Assembly: GCA_031841125.1 (NCBI GenBank)
Contig: CM063106.1
Coordinates: 33,600,001-33,664,000 of the forward strand
Length of the DNA: 64,000 nucleotides
DNA from: Acanthococcus lagerstroemiae
Lineage: Eukaryota > Arthropoda > Insecta > Hemiptera > Eriococcidae
Direction of reading: 5' to 3'
In this document: one piece after another, positions 24,626 through 36,800 of the stretch
How positions within the stretch are numbered: position 1 is the stretch's first letter
Layout of the letters: each line of letters begins with the position of its first letter
Notes under the pieces: generated by a model
Database searches by the model: none
Seen by the model: only the letters and a program-made list of their open reading frames with translations
What the model was told of the DNA's origin: nothing
Translations under genes and position numbers: made by a program

Positions 24626-26921
24626 ATACCCTATTATTACACTTACATGTGACTTAACGCGACCATAATATGCTTGGATATTGTTTCGTACTAATTTATG
24701 TATCACTGAACACGGCCTGTCGATTAAATTCTTGGGATGCAAAACATAAGGGGTGTCCGGTCACCAAATAAATTTCTTTTTTCAGTGATGTGGATTGTGA
24801 TAAAAAGGACCCTGCAGGCCACAACAGATCTAAAAGCCCGGATGCACTTGCATCTCCGTACCTCCAGCCCTGCCGTGCGTGTGTACCACACGGTCCATTT
24901 TCAACCCTTTATCTCCAAAAGCCCTAAAATTTCAGTTCTTTGGAAACCATGTTCAGCTTTTCTTCTAACTATCCGATGAAATGTTTAAAACACCAATATC
25001 TTCGCCTGAATGACACTACAAACATGGAGCGATAAATTGCAAATGGATCAAGACTCTCTGATTGAACTCAACGCGAATTAAAGCTGTTTCTCCTGTTGTA
25101 AATTTCCGTAAATTTTAGTAACCTTGCCTAGGGGTTTGTTTTTTGTGCACTGACGCGAATAACTGTTATGTAGTAAAAGCTCTATTCACTATTTTTGAGA
25201 TTCGGATCTCAATTTTGAATTATTCAAATTTCTCATAAAAGAAAATAATACAACCCAAATTTTTTCGAAGTTTACTCAATTAGGTAATTAATTATTATTT
25301 TTGTTCATGTACCTAGAATTTTGGGGGCAAAGAATATAAAATTTGGGTCAACTATTAAACAAAAACTTATTGAAACCTCGAAAAAAAATTGAAGTATGCA
25401 TTAATGAATTATTTTTAATAATAATTCGCGCAAGAAAGCATTAATTTAATAATAAAAATCAGTCGAACAAATGCGTCTACGAATAGTATATAGTCCACGT
25501 TAAAAAAATTAAGATAGAATTACAATTACCTGAGATTATACGTACTCAGCACCTCAGAACTCAAATCAACATTATACAGACCGAAAACCGATAAACGAAA
25601 GTAAAATTCGGACCATTAATCGAACACGACCAGCAAAGAAGTACTCATTTCGGAATATCCCCATTTGGGCCATGGAATTACTCTTTTTCTTCCTTCATCC
25701 CGACTCCACTGACCAACTCATTCGTTGTCTTCAACTTTCTCTTAGACCGTTGCTTCGTGAGGAAAGGAAGATGCATAATTTTGTTTTGTCTAATTTTTAT
25801 CGCATTATTTTTACTCAGAACCAGATTAGATCCACTTTTATGTCACGTACGTCTGTTTGATGGAAATGTGTTACCTAATCGAAGTAAACGGCACTCTGGT
25901 GAACTTCATGGTGCTCATTCACGTCCACCGGCGTATGCGTTTCGGGTTTTTACACTATATTTTTATATATTATTACAACATTAATATGTCAATGCACTTC
26001 TCCTGGAAATTCGTGCATTTGAAAGAACAACTTGCTACGTTACTCGGATCACGTTTGCGTTGATTTTGCATTTTACCTACGATTTACCTAAATTCTGCAA
26101 GCTCCATTTCTTGCAGTGTTCTTATATTCTGCTGCTGCTTTCGTTTCTTGGAGTTCAAATCCACAATTAGATCTCGAACATAGGACTCCGATCGAGTTTC
26201 ATTGATTCTTCCTTTGCCAAGGAAATTACATTTTGCTTCATCTAAAAACAGATTACAACTTCATGCGATTTCATGTGCCCAAAAAATTCCCTGATCGATC
26301 CGGGTTTATGCTTATCTTGCAGCAATTCTTTGCATACTTCCTTTTTCTCGCCGAATGACCAAGATCTGTTAGTTGTGCCGTAGTCATGGAGAGCATGGGG
26401 GTTATCCTCCAATAATTGAAATTTTTTAAGTTTTGTAAAAATTAAACGCTGGCAGAATGGAAAGAATCAGGGGCGAAAATAGAGCGAAAACTTGGAGGGC
26501 TGACGCCCCAGCGCCTAAGATAACTTTATAAAAATCTAAAAATCATAGCCCCCTCCCCGTAAAAATAAAAATAGATTTTTTCTCTGTAATACTTCCTTTG
26601 TAAGAAAAAAAAAAGAAAGCACATCACAAACGATAATAACAATACTGTATAATTTTACATTTTTCATTCAGGGGGGCTACTTTTGAAACCGGTGGGGCTT
26701 AGCTCACCCTAGCCTCCGTTTCCGTCCTGGAAAAATTGAAATTTTAAGTAGACAATCTCGAAATTTATTTTTAACAGGAAAAACTTTCTACCAGAAATCC
26801 TCATCCCAATTATTATCCTCTCTTCCGATACAGAATGCCGTCTCCGAAATATGAACCTCACATAGTTGCAGGAAAACTGGTCCTCATGCCTCTCAAAGCT
26901 CTTTCCTATTACACCATCAGC

Positions 26922-27389
26922 TAGGAGTGTCAAGTATCGAACAAAAGAAGTATCGATGCTATCAATACCTTCACCTAGCCAGGCAGAGTCAACAAATTTA
27001 AAAAAACTTGTAGAATCAAAAATTAACTACTATCTATTTTTTATTACTTAAAATTACATTCTTTGGTTCAAAACCGTTAGGTAAAATAGTAAGAATTATA
27101 AACTAAACTGTCGAATACGCGAAGGAATTAACGAGAATGAATCAAAAAATTATTTTTTGAAAATTAAAATTTTTGGTTTGAAATCACCAGGTAAGGCTAA
27201 AAATACCAAAAACTAGCATAATGAAACACTTGAAGGAACCAACGAAGAAAATATCACAGATTCAACTTCAATTTACAAAATGGTCATAGCATTCGAAAAA
27301 TTATTTTAGTATCGATACTCCAGTCGAAGTATCGATAAGTATCGAATTTAGCCACGTATCGATACTATCGTAATTTCTTAACACCACTA
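26922..27389. mobile_element. hAT-like non-autonomous element
   Basis: Flanked by an 8-bp near-perfect duplication (CCATCAGC at 26914-26921, CCATCAGT at 27390-27397). Ends read TAGGAGTGTCAAG and TTAACACCACTA. Interior has repeated TATCGATA motifs near both ends, probably subterminal binding sites. It interrupts LINE-like sequence. Confidence 0.72.
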
Positions 27390-27397
27390 CCATCAGT

Positions 27398-27760
27398 CCT
27401 GTCACCCTCTCTAATTTATCTTCTTCTCGCGTAATTCAATCTATCCTCACCCGCTTAGGAATAAGTCATGCCAGACTGACCTACTCTGTTCTTCTGTCGG
27501 GCCTAGAGCTTCCATCTGTTCTCTCTGTCACTCTGAAGACTCGTGTATTTGTGTTTCATGTGCTCTTTTTTTGCCCCGGCTTCCGATCCTCTTCGTAATT
27601 AACTAAAACTTCTTAACACACTACCTGATCTCTTTTACGTCTTCAGTTCCTCACATCCAGTCTATGCTTTTTTTCTTCAACCACCTTGACATCTTACACC
27701 TTCTGCAATTCCCCAAATTATGTGGCAAACAGTCTTCTATAGTCTATACAGCTAATGTTT
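27398..27760 (+). mobile_element. Decayed LINE 3' fragment
   Basis: A broken frame reads SILTRLGISHARLTYSVLLS, resembling the RLRIGHTRLTHSYLLS motif of the C-terminal part of Jockey/I-type LINE polyproteins. A Cys/His-rich stretch follows in another frame. Stops and frameshifts throughout mark it as dead. Confidence 0.45.
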
Positions 27761-28159
27761 TTTTGGGGGGGGGGGGAAGAATTTGACCTTTTTAAGAGTT
27801 GGTGAATTTAGCAGCTGCAGTGTTGGCAATATAGAAGATATTACGAGCTTTGTTTTCAACTCGACGATCTTTAAATTTGATTTTCAATTGGACTCCCCCC
27901 CCCCATGACTTGATATTCTTCAAAAGTTAGTAAATTTGTCAGCTCTGCAGTTGACAAAACTGAAAATGTACGCAAACTTTTTTTTTGTTTTTTGCCGACG
28001 ATTTTGAAACTTTGGCATAGTTTTCAGTTGGAAAAATTCAAACTCCCCCTCCCGAGAAAATTGTTCTACTATGGTTTTGTGGTTATATAGTATCCAACAA
28101 CCCAAATATAAGTGGATCTCAAAAAAAAACAAAAAAAACAGCATATTTGATATGAAGTA

Positions 28160-28870
28160 GTGCGTTTTCAAAAACGCCTAAGTCACTTTTTGCCATTTTT
28201 CAGGAGACGTAGAAAACATTGTACAAGCCGCTATATGTATAGTGTATGAATGCGACTGCTGCCTAGTTTATCTGTAAGCTGCAACCCTTCTGACAAGAAA
28301 TACTATCATGTTGCATAAACATCACGATTGGCGACAGTTGTACAGCCCAAAATACATTGAAAAACGTATGACTTAGGCGTTTTTGAAAACGAAAGTTTAG
28401 CAAACTATCGTATACGAGGAATGATGCATAGAAAAAAACGTATGTAAATGAGCCAAACACACAGTCATTTTTTTAAGTGCTCATTAATCAGGCTGCAATC
28501 TATTACATACGGTAGTATAAAATTAAGATAGTATAAAATTCTCTTGAACATGTTCCATCGGCGAGGATCCCAGTCTCTTTTTAATAGGCATTCACTATTC
28601 AAATTAAAAATTCATTCAATCAACACATCAACAGCATAAAACCCCTAAATGTTATCAGTTTCCTCGACCTACTATATCTTCGACTGACTTAATCATTTTT
28701 GAAAACGACGATCTGATAACAGGCTCATTAGCGATAGGAAAAAAACTCGATTGCATTGGCCATTTTCGAGTTTCTTTTGGTAACACTGCATCAGTACCTA
28801 CCTGAATCACCAAATCGCGGCGCTAACTCCAAACTGACAAAAAGTGACTTAGGCGTTTTTGAAAACGCAC
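28160..28870. mobile_element. TA-flanked non-autonomous DNA transposon
   Basis: 711 bp with terminal inverted repeats of about 33 bases beginning GTGCGTTTTCAAAAACGCC, flanked by TA on both sides. The repeat contains a palindrome (GCGTTTT.AAAACGC) and the motif CTAAGTCACTTTTTG. An extra inverted copy of the tip lies at about 28368-28394, so it may be a composite of two insertions. No transposase frame. Confidence 0.78.
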
Positions 28871-28924
28871 TATGTAATTGCATGCCGGTCTACTGTCAAG
28901 GCGTTCAACAATTTTGTTGAACTG

Positions 28925-29073
28925 CCCGATGCGAAATTAGTTACCCTCTAGTTATCCAGTTACCCGCGGAAAAGTTACCCATTTGTTACCCTTGGGTTAC
29001 CACAGGTCACCCTCAGAATACCCTTGTTCCCCTTTAGTTACCCGGATAACTGGTGGGATTTTGCGCATCGGGG
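28925..29073. repeat. GTTACC-family repeat, single unit
   Basis: A 149 bp unit bounded by CCCGATGCGAAA and TTTTGCGCATCGGGG. The interior GTTACCC ladder runs in the opposite orientation to the 17 kb and 20 kb copies. Confidence 0.82.
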
Positions 29074-29643
29074 CCCCAGCAAAGAGTTTTTCATTATTCT
29101 CACAAGTACTTATACATTTAAAATGGAACTCGGATGTGTAATATAAATGGGATATCCGTCACCATTATTTCGGAAGTAAAATATATTTTTCTCTTTGTTT
29201 AGGGTCGTATAGCTGGGCCGGCTAAGCCGATCCTGGCCAGAGATATATAATCGAAACGACTTTCCCGGTTGGTAGACGGGTATAAGAAACCGAATTTTGC
29301 CAACTGAAAATGTAAATTTTTTCAACAGACAAACGGTTTACAATTTAACAAGGAAAAAAAAATAAAGGAAAAGGTCAACATATTTGAAATATTATGCCAG
29401 CTGAAAGCTCGATTTTGCCAACTAATGATTTTGAATATCAGAAAAAAGAGTTTTTTTGAAACTAGGATTAGGACTCGATTTTATCAACTGTGAGTCAAGT
29501 TCGCTATCCTTTCCAATTCGCGAGTATGTTTGTGGGGAAGCTTCTCCCATCGTATCATTATGTCATGGTCTTAGCTGTTTTCGGTTCGCCCAGCATTGAG
29601 ATTCTATTCGACGGCTCTACAAATTTTCTGATTTGACTATACT

Positions 29644-30075
29644 CAGGGTGTCTAACGGTCTTTCTAGTTCTGCTGGTCTTGAAAAGTACTGCTTTTTGCT
29701 TTAAGGTACTAGAGTCCTGCAAAAGTCCTGCTTTTAAGTTGAAAGTCCTACTTTTTTTCAAATTTGAAACCATGGGGTCTGTGGAGTATAACGCACAATA
29801 TCTCTACCAAGCTTCATGTTGGTTACGCGATTCGTTCTATAGGCAAAAATTAAACATTGAATTTGAACGCCAATAAATAAGCAGTTATTGAAAAAACATC
29901 ATGAGTAATTACTTCTGTTATGTTGTTTTTTACAATGTATTTTTGTAACAGGTTTCTGAAAAAAATATTTTTTTGGGAGGGGGGGGGGTGTACGTTATTA
30001 TTTTGAAGAAGTCCTACTGAAGGTCCTGCGAAAATAATCTTGCTTTTTGGTTTTGATATTTTGTTAGACACCCTG
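29644..30075. mobile_element. hAT-like non-autonomous element
   Basis: 432 bp with ends CAGGGTGTCTAAC and GTTAGACACCCTG. Interior repeats AGTCCTGC / AGTCCTAC. A poly(G) run occurs near 29980. The flanking duplication is not clear. Confidence 0.6.
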
Positions 30076-31164
30076 ATTACAGACTTGGTCTCGTTACTTT
30101 GACAATTTGACAATTGAAAAGAAGTTGTTGATGGCTCCATTTTTCTAATCCGCTACTGCAAGGTTAAGAAAGCTTTTAAGTAAGTTTTGGTGGGTCAGCT
30201 AACAGGCATAGCTCACAAGCTAATCTTGAGGGATATACCGGTTGGGGAGGAAGGTACTATGCGTACCTACAGATTCTTGAACGAAGTCCGGACACCCCGT
30301 CATGCCATAAATTGACATACAAAGTGGGTGGCACTAGTACTATACCTAGGGGCGAAGCAGTGCCACGCAGTAAAGTACGATTGTGCCACATGCTACGTTC
30401 TATAATGTATAATAGTATAATCTCCCTCAGTGTTGTGCCTCTACCAGTGTTGTGCTTCTGCCAGTGTTGTGCTGTAAAATTTTGCTTTTTACTTTACATG
30501 TTTTCTACGCGTAAAATACCAGCTAAAATACATGTGTAGAGAGCTGAAGTTCTTACGTTGTCTGTAAAATATGTGAAAAACTGTAATACACTCGAAAATC
30601 CAGCAGATGCCAGCACTCTACTTCATGTTTTTGATAAGGTTTTCTACGTTTTTTACGTATTTTACATATTTTACGCCAGTTACCTTTTTTTCATGGTTTC
30701 TTACCCTGAAACGTAGAAAACTGCTCTTTACGCGTAGTCTTTCATGGGCCCCCCTGAAGTCTGATTCAACTTGTTTTCAGGTTCAAATTACTCTTACCCA
30801 GTGTTTATCCTAAGCTCTTCATTGCAGCTGCCCAAATTGGAAAATTGATGGTTTTACAATTCTTTTCCTACCTCAGTACCCCCCCCCCCCCGAGACAAAA
30901 ATATGCAATCCAATTTCATTTCAAGATACTGCTACACGTCGTAGTATTCTTGATATGAAAATACTTAAATATGATAAGGATAAAAAATTTGCACAAAAAA
31001 AAGCGTTTTCATCACGTTTTAGTTTTCAATTTTTTGAATAAATAAAATTCTTAAAAGCATGTTCTTTCTTTCATTTTCGGAGCTGCCCAAATTTTTTGCA
31101 GGTGCCTAACAAGTTTTTGGTAGTGCTCAATATGGGCGGTACTGCCCGTTAGAGTACACGCTGC

Positions 31165-31730
31165 TTTTACCTTTTTGCAGCCATATAGGACAAGGAAAAA
31201 AGTATCACTATTAAAGGGCACTCATGCCTTTGTACTCGTACTTTTCCCTAGACAATTAGCCCATTTTCCTCGCTGGCATCCTCACACAAGTGACCCGGAT
31301 CCGAGTCAGCTTTTCCGTTTTGGACTCTTCTTGACCCTAAAGATCCCTCACTAATCGTAGGTTCGCTATTCATTTTTTCAATTTTACCCCAAATGCCCTT
31401 TTTCAACAGTTCTTCTCAAGTCTCACTCAAGTGTTTTTCATACCCGAGTCAAATTCACCTTTTTGTAGCTGGTATAGGATAAGAAAAATCTGGCTCCATC
31501 AAAGTGCCCTCCACCTCTTTCCGCTCTTCCCCAAAATGATAAGCCAATTCCTCCTCGCCTGGCCTCCTCCCGCTAAAATGACCCGGATTAGAGTTATTTT
31601 CACTTTTTTGGACCCCCTCAATTCTGAGGATCCCTTACCACCCTCTCCCCCATATGTATTTATTTACTTTTTCTCCAAGTGCCCGTTCCCAGTGACCCTG
31701 TTCAAGTCTCACTCAGGTGTTTTCAGAAAT
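31165..31730. repeat. Tandem duplication, about 285 bp unit
   Basis: Two adjacent diverged copies share in order a TATAGGAYAAGRAAAA segment, TGACCCGGAT, and CAAGTCTCACTCARGTGTTTT. Pyrimidine-rich and non-coding. Confidence 0.65.
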
Positions 31731-33802
31731 AAGTAAGTTTCACCAAATCCTAGGCATATCTAAGAGTCAAGTTTCAATGACGTCAACGTGCAATGTGCAT
31801 CGCTACTTAATATTTTTCATTGTTCAACTTATTTTGTAATTGGGCCAATATTTTTTCCTCGGTACTTAAATAGAAATATTTTATCATGCATCCATTTCTT
31901 CTATATGGTTCGTAACTTATTTTTTCGGAGAACTCATTTTTCAATGGTTACATTTTCCCCCATCGTTCGTACATTCTATTTTATTGGGCGATTAAATGAC
32001 ACCCTTTCTTAAATCCAAGCACTTGCTTAATAAATGCCAAGGCCTCAAGCCGGCCGCAGAACCAGATAGCCGCTCTAAGCTGACTCTGACTTCGCGGCAA
32101 GTTTAAGTTTAGCGCGGTTCTGGCTCCGGCTGAAATTCTTGAAATTGGCTTTAACTTATCATTTCTCCGGGCTCTGGTTCTGATTATAATAATTTTTATC
32201 GAACTCTGGCTTCGGCAAATTTTGATGGTTCCGATCATTTTTAAGGCAAACGAGTGTAAGAGAGAGAGAGACAAGCAGAGAAGGGAGAAAGAGGAGGTTG
32301 AAGGACCATTAAAAATGTCACTTAGTAGCAGTGACTTGGAGGCGCCATCAAATCTGGAGCCGCTCCACGTTGGCTCCGACTTCGAAGAGCAAATTGGAAT
32401 TCAATTATGGCCCTCGTGTATAATTTTTTCGGGCTCCTGGCTCAGGCCCGTAGCCAGGATTCTTCAGAAGAGGAGGCTCGCTGAGGGCTCGCCAAGGACA
32501 TCCAACTTATGAATTTTTTCAAATGAGAGAGTCGGGTAGGGAAATTTGTTTGAAAGAAACTTATTTTTTCGAAATTTGTATAGGTATCTAAAATTTTTAT
32601 TGAAGCTTTGTACTCGGAAATCCATCTTTTTCTACAAGTATGCCACTGATTTAAGTACGTATGTACGCGCGTATCTGTAAAAATTATAACATCTAAATCT
32701 ATTTCACTTTGTTTATTGGAACTCGGATTCAATATCAAGAAACAAACAATATACAATGCAAGGTGAAATACCTACTATTCCCCCCCCCCCAATTTTTTCC
32801 TTAAGTTTTTCAACATATTCTTTTGACGTGAAAACATCATTGGGGAAGGGGGGCTCTGCCTCCTGGCACCCTCTTAATTACCGGCTGCACTAGCTTTTGC
32901 AAATAATCTTTATTGGACTTTGACAAAAAATTCTCAACGGCTCGTGATCTGGCTACGATAAGAATAGAGTTTTTGTTTTGGATCCGGTAATTCTGAAAGG
33001 AAGGAGAAAAAGTTCGGCGGCGTTCAAGAGGAAAAGGAGAAAGTAGAAAGGTCAGAACCACAGTCGGTGCCAGAAATTGGCTCCGACTCTCCCTAGAAAA
33101 TGTTAGACTTTATTTTCTTTCTCAGTAGGTAGGCTATACGTTTTCATGAGTAACTATGTTTTCAATTCTTGGTACAGAAAATAATATGAATTTCTATAAC
33201 ATCTTCTTGCCATCTTGATCAACTTACGACTTTCAGGTGGTATCCAGGATTCGTTCGTACATTCGAAGTGAGCATCAGCATCCTAAACCACCTGTTCCCA
33301 GCGAATTGGTGTTCCGAAGAAAACTGTTACCTAACATCATCGTCTGATTACTCCAACAATTTTTGTTTCAACCCTGCTTTTGAAATACCATGAATGCAAA
33401 TAATGGACTATTCGCAATTGGGTAAGATCATTAAAATGGACATTCACTGGTTGTCATTTGACAAAAATCTATTACATACGACTTTTTTTTCGAACGGCGG
33501 AAAACTATAGGCTGTAATCCTTCATCCAAGCTCATAATACCCTAGAATTCATTAAGAAATCAAAACGTGCTTTTCGAATTCAGAAAAAATCATCTTGAAA
33601 TGGCGTTGCTGTATTAATCACACACTATTACAAAACTGATTTTTTTATTTATTTAATTCTATCCATCGATAATCACGCCTTATCCAAAACGAAACTTCAA
33701 GCCTGTTCCCCAAATTCATACCAATATGAATTTCCGTTCTCTCCGCCGAAAATAATACATGAATGGTATAAGACATTTTTTTATTTATTTTTACAGAAAT
33801 TA

Positions 33803-36800
33803 TTATTCCGATTTTTTAGTTCTTGCTTTTTTCGCAATGATGGCGGCTCTCTTCTGCGATTCCAAGATAGCACTAGCTTTTCTCAACGCAACCTGAAATT
33901 ATCATCAACATGTAATAAATACTGACATATTGACCATTATAAGACGTAAATATTTAAATGTTATCTTACTTGAGTCAAATCTTTACGGTACTTCGTTCCG
34001 TCTAGATAACGTCTCAGCTTGTACAAAGAGCGTCGAGGTCCAGCAGACATTGTTACCGAAATTGTAGCTTTTCCTGGTTTATTCTGAAAATGATTCGACA
34101 TAATCAATAAGAAAAATATTGCAAATTATCTGAAAACTGATTACAAGTCATTCACATCATATCGATCACAATTAGTAATGATAAGATTTCATCAGCAATA
34201 CGTAATGTCTGGTGGGACGTATGGCGATGCACGCATGCCAAGGTGGCCCCTGAGACACCACACCCCGGCCCTGGAAACTACCCTTTCGAGTATCGCATTA
34301 GTGACCGGAGGATCAGCAGTAAGTAGTTACATATAAATATAATAGACAATATCAATTAAGATATGTTTGTCTGAAATACAACTCTGAATTCTCTGCACTC
34401 ACGACCATGGCAGAAACAGGTTAAAGAGATGTAGTTTATTTCCGTTCGTTTGACTGAATCTACAAACTACACATTACGGAAGTAGAAATGATTCCATCAG
34501 TGGTGGGTGGTGATAAAATGATTGTCATCATTAGTTTAAGAAAACTAAAAATTTATATCATCATAGGAATCAAATTAGAACTATGAAAATAATGAACTTT
34601 CAATTAGGGTGAAAGTAAGAATAAATAGCATCTAGAATTATACTCGTGCTACGTTCATAGTGGAGCGAAGAAAGCAGAGCAATGCTGTAGAACATAAGAC
34701 AGGAAAGTAGGAGGGATGTCGCCGAGTCGCGCGCTAAAGAATGGTATTCAACATTCTTTACACTCAACTATGAACGTACACTTACAGATGAATACTTCAA
34801 CGAACAGCATGATAAAATTATTCGATCAGTGGTGGGTGGTGATAAAACGATTGTCATCATTCGTTTAAGAGAACAAAATTTTATATCATCATACGAAACA
34901 AATAAAATAATTGAGACAATGTCGTAAAAATTTATAAGAGCTCCAAATATGCCATCAACTTGAGAATCAAAGTTGGAGGAGTTGTTTCACCGAATCAAAC
35001 ATTCAATAAAGAATAAATTAAATCTGGCTAACGTCTAGAATTACTTTCATCATCATTTGCAGATGAACATTTCAACGAATTGCATGATTCCATCAGTGGT
35101 GGGTGGTGATAAAATGATTGTCATCATTAGTTTAAGAAGACTAAACATTTATATCATCATAAGAATCAAATCAAAATAATTGAAATGACAACTGTAAAAA
35201 TTCCAGCAGAAAGAAAAAAAAATCAATCAATCAATACAACAGGCATACACCCAGTTGACGGAGTTATTTCAACACATCAAACATTCAACCAGAGAGAAAT
35301 CGAGAGTTAATTAGATCAAACATCTAGAATTTCTTTATTATAATTCACAGATGAATATTTCAACAAGTAAAATGATTCCATCAGTGGTGGGTGGTGATAA
35401 AATGATTGTCATCATTAGTTTAAGAAAACTAAACTTTTATATCATCATAGGAATCAAATCAAAATAATTGAAATGACAACTGTAAAAATTCCATCAGAAT
35501 GAAAAAAAAAATCAATCAATCAATACAACAGACATACCCAGTTGAAGGAGTTATTTCAACACATCAAACATTCAACCAGAGAGAAATCGAGAGTTAATTA
35601 GATCAAACATCTAGAATTACTTTATTATAATTCACAGATGAATATCTCAACAAATAAAATTATTCCATCAGTGGTGGGTGGTGATAAAATGATTGTCATC
35701 ATCAGTTTAGGAAAACAAAAATTTACATCATCATAGGAATCAAAATTTGTATTTATTGAAACAAGAACTCAGTGAAATTTCATCAGAACCAAAAAATCTA
35801 TCAACAACTGAAATTCAGAGTTGGTGGAGTTTTCTCTTCATATCAAACATTCAATCAAAGAAGGAAAACCTAAGAATAAATTAGATCTAGCATCGAGAAC
35901 TACCCAATTAAACGTTTCAACGAGTTTCATCGAAGAAAAAGTCCATCAGTGGTGGGTGGTGATAAAATGATAGTCATCATTCGTTTAAGAGAACAAAAAA
36001 TCGCATCATCATAGAACTCAAAATGACTGAGATAAAAACTTGGTAAAACTTCATCAGAACCAAAAATTCAATCAACACATCTGATATTCAGAGTTGGTGG
36101 AGTTTTCTCATCATATTGAATATTCAACTAAGGTGAAACTATCTAAGAATAAATTAAATCTAACATCTGGAATTACTTAATTATTATTCGTAGATGAACA
36201 TTTCAATAAACTGCCTAGTGAACAAGCTCAGTTAGAATCAATTTCATCATTGGATTCAAAGATCTTGGTGGTAAACAAAATATCATCATGCTTTTATTAA
36301 TTTCCGCATGGATATCACTGAATCAATTATGTAAATTACAAGTTGATACCGCATCGATAAACGAAGATAAATTCGCGATTCCATACATAAATTCATCCCT
36401 CATACCAATAAATTCTTCACTAGCTCGGGTAAACGAAATAATCTAATACCTCATAGAATGAGTAAATCTTAGCCGCTCGATATCAAAAGGCTCAGTAAAG
36501 TCATTTCCATCATAGGATTCAGAGATCTTGGTGGTAGACAATTATTATCATCATGCCTTCAGTACTACAATGATTCTCATCAATATTGACAGGTTTTCAA
36601 TGACTAGTATGCAACATTAACCATTCCGGGGCTAAAGAATAACACTTTGCAGATTAATCACCTGTTTCTTGGCCCTCTTGGTGGTGACAACAAATCCTTT
36701 GTTATCTTTCGCAGGTTGAACGTCAACCGTTTTTGCATGCACAATGCCACTGTACCGGTATGATGCTACATTCTTCAAATTTCCGGGTTCCTATTCACAG

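Larger units (their letters stand above)
18891..33776. other. 15 kb gene-free repeat region
   Basis: No frame here shows a host protein domain or a consistent exon chain. What can be recognised is listed separately: GTTACC-family repeats, hairpins, local tandem duplications, hAT-like and TA-flanked non-autonomous elements and a LINE scrap. Runs of 8-12 G or C recur (about 23810, 24282, 27767, 27896, 29977, 30882, 32778). The stretches 18891-20470, 24630-26700 and 32430-33770 show nothing further to me. Confidence 0.6.

Noticed and set aside
30420..30480. CRISPR-like triplet of CAGTGTTGTGCY repeats
   Set aside because: Only three 17-base units with no distinct spacers, in animal DNA; a short tandem repeat.
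32222..32512. 96-codon frame with GGCTCCGAC-rich DNA
   Set aside because: Low-complexity repeat of CTCCGGC/GGAGCCG motifs on both strands, with no domain.
34201..34311. H/ACA snoRNA in the RpL28 intron
   Set aside because: No ANANNA hinge between the hairpins and no convincing ACA three bases from a 3' end.
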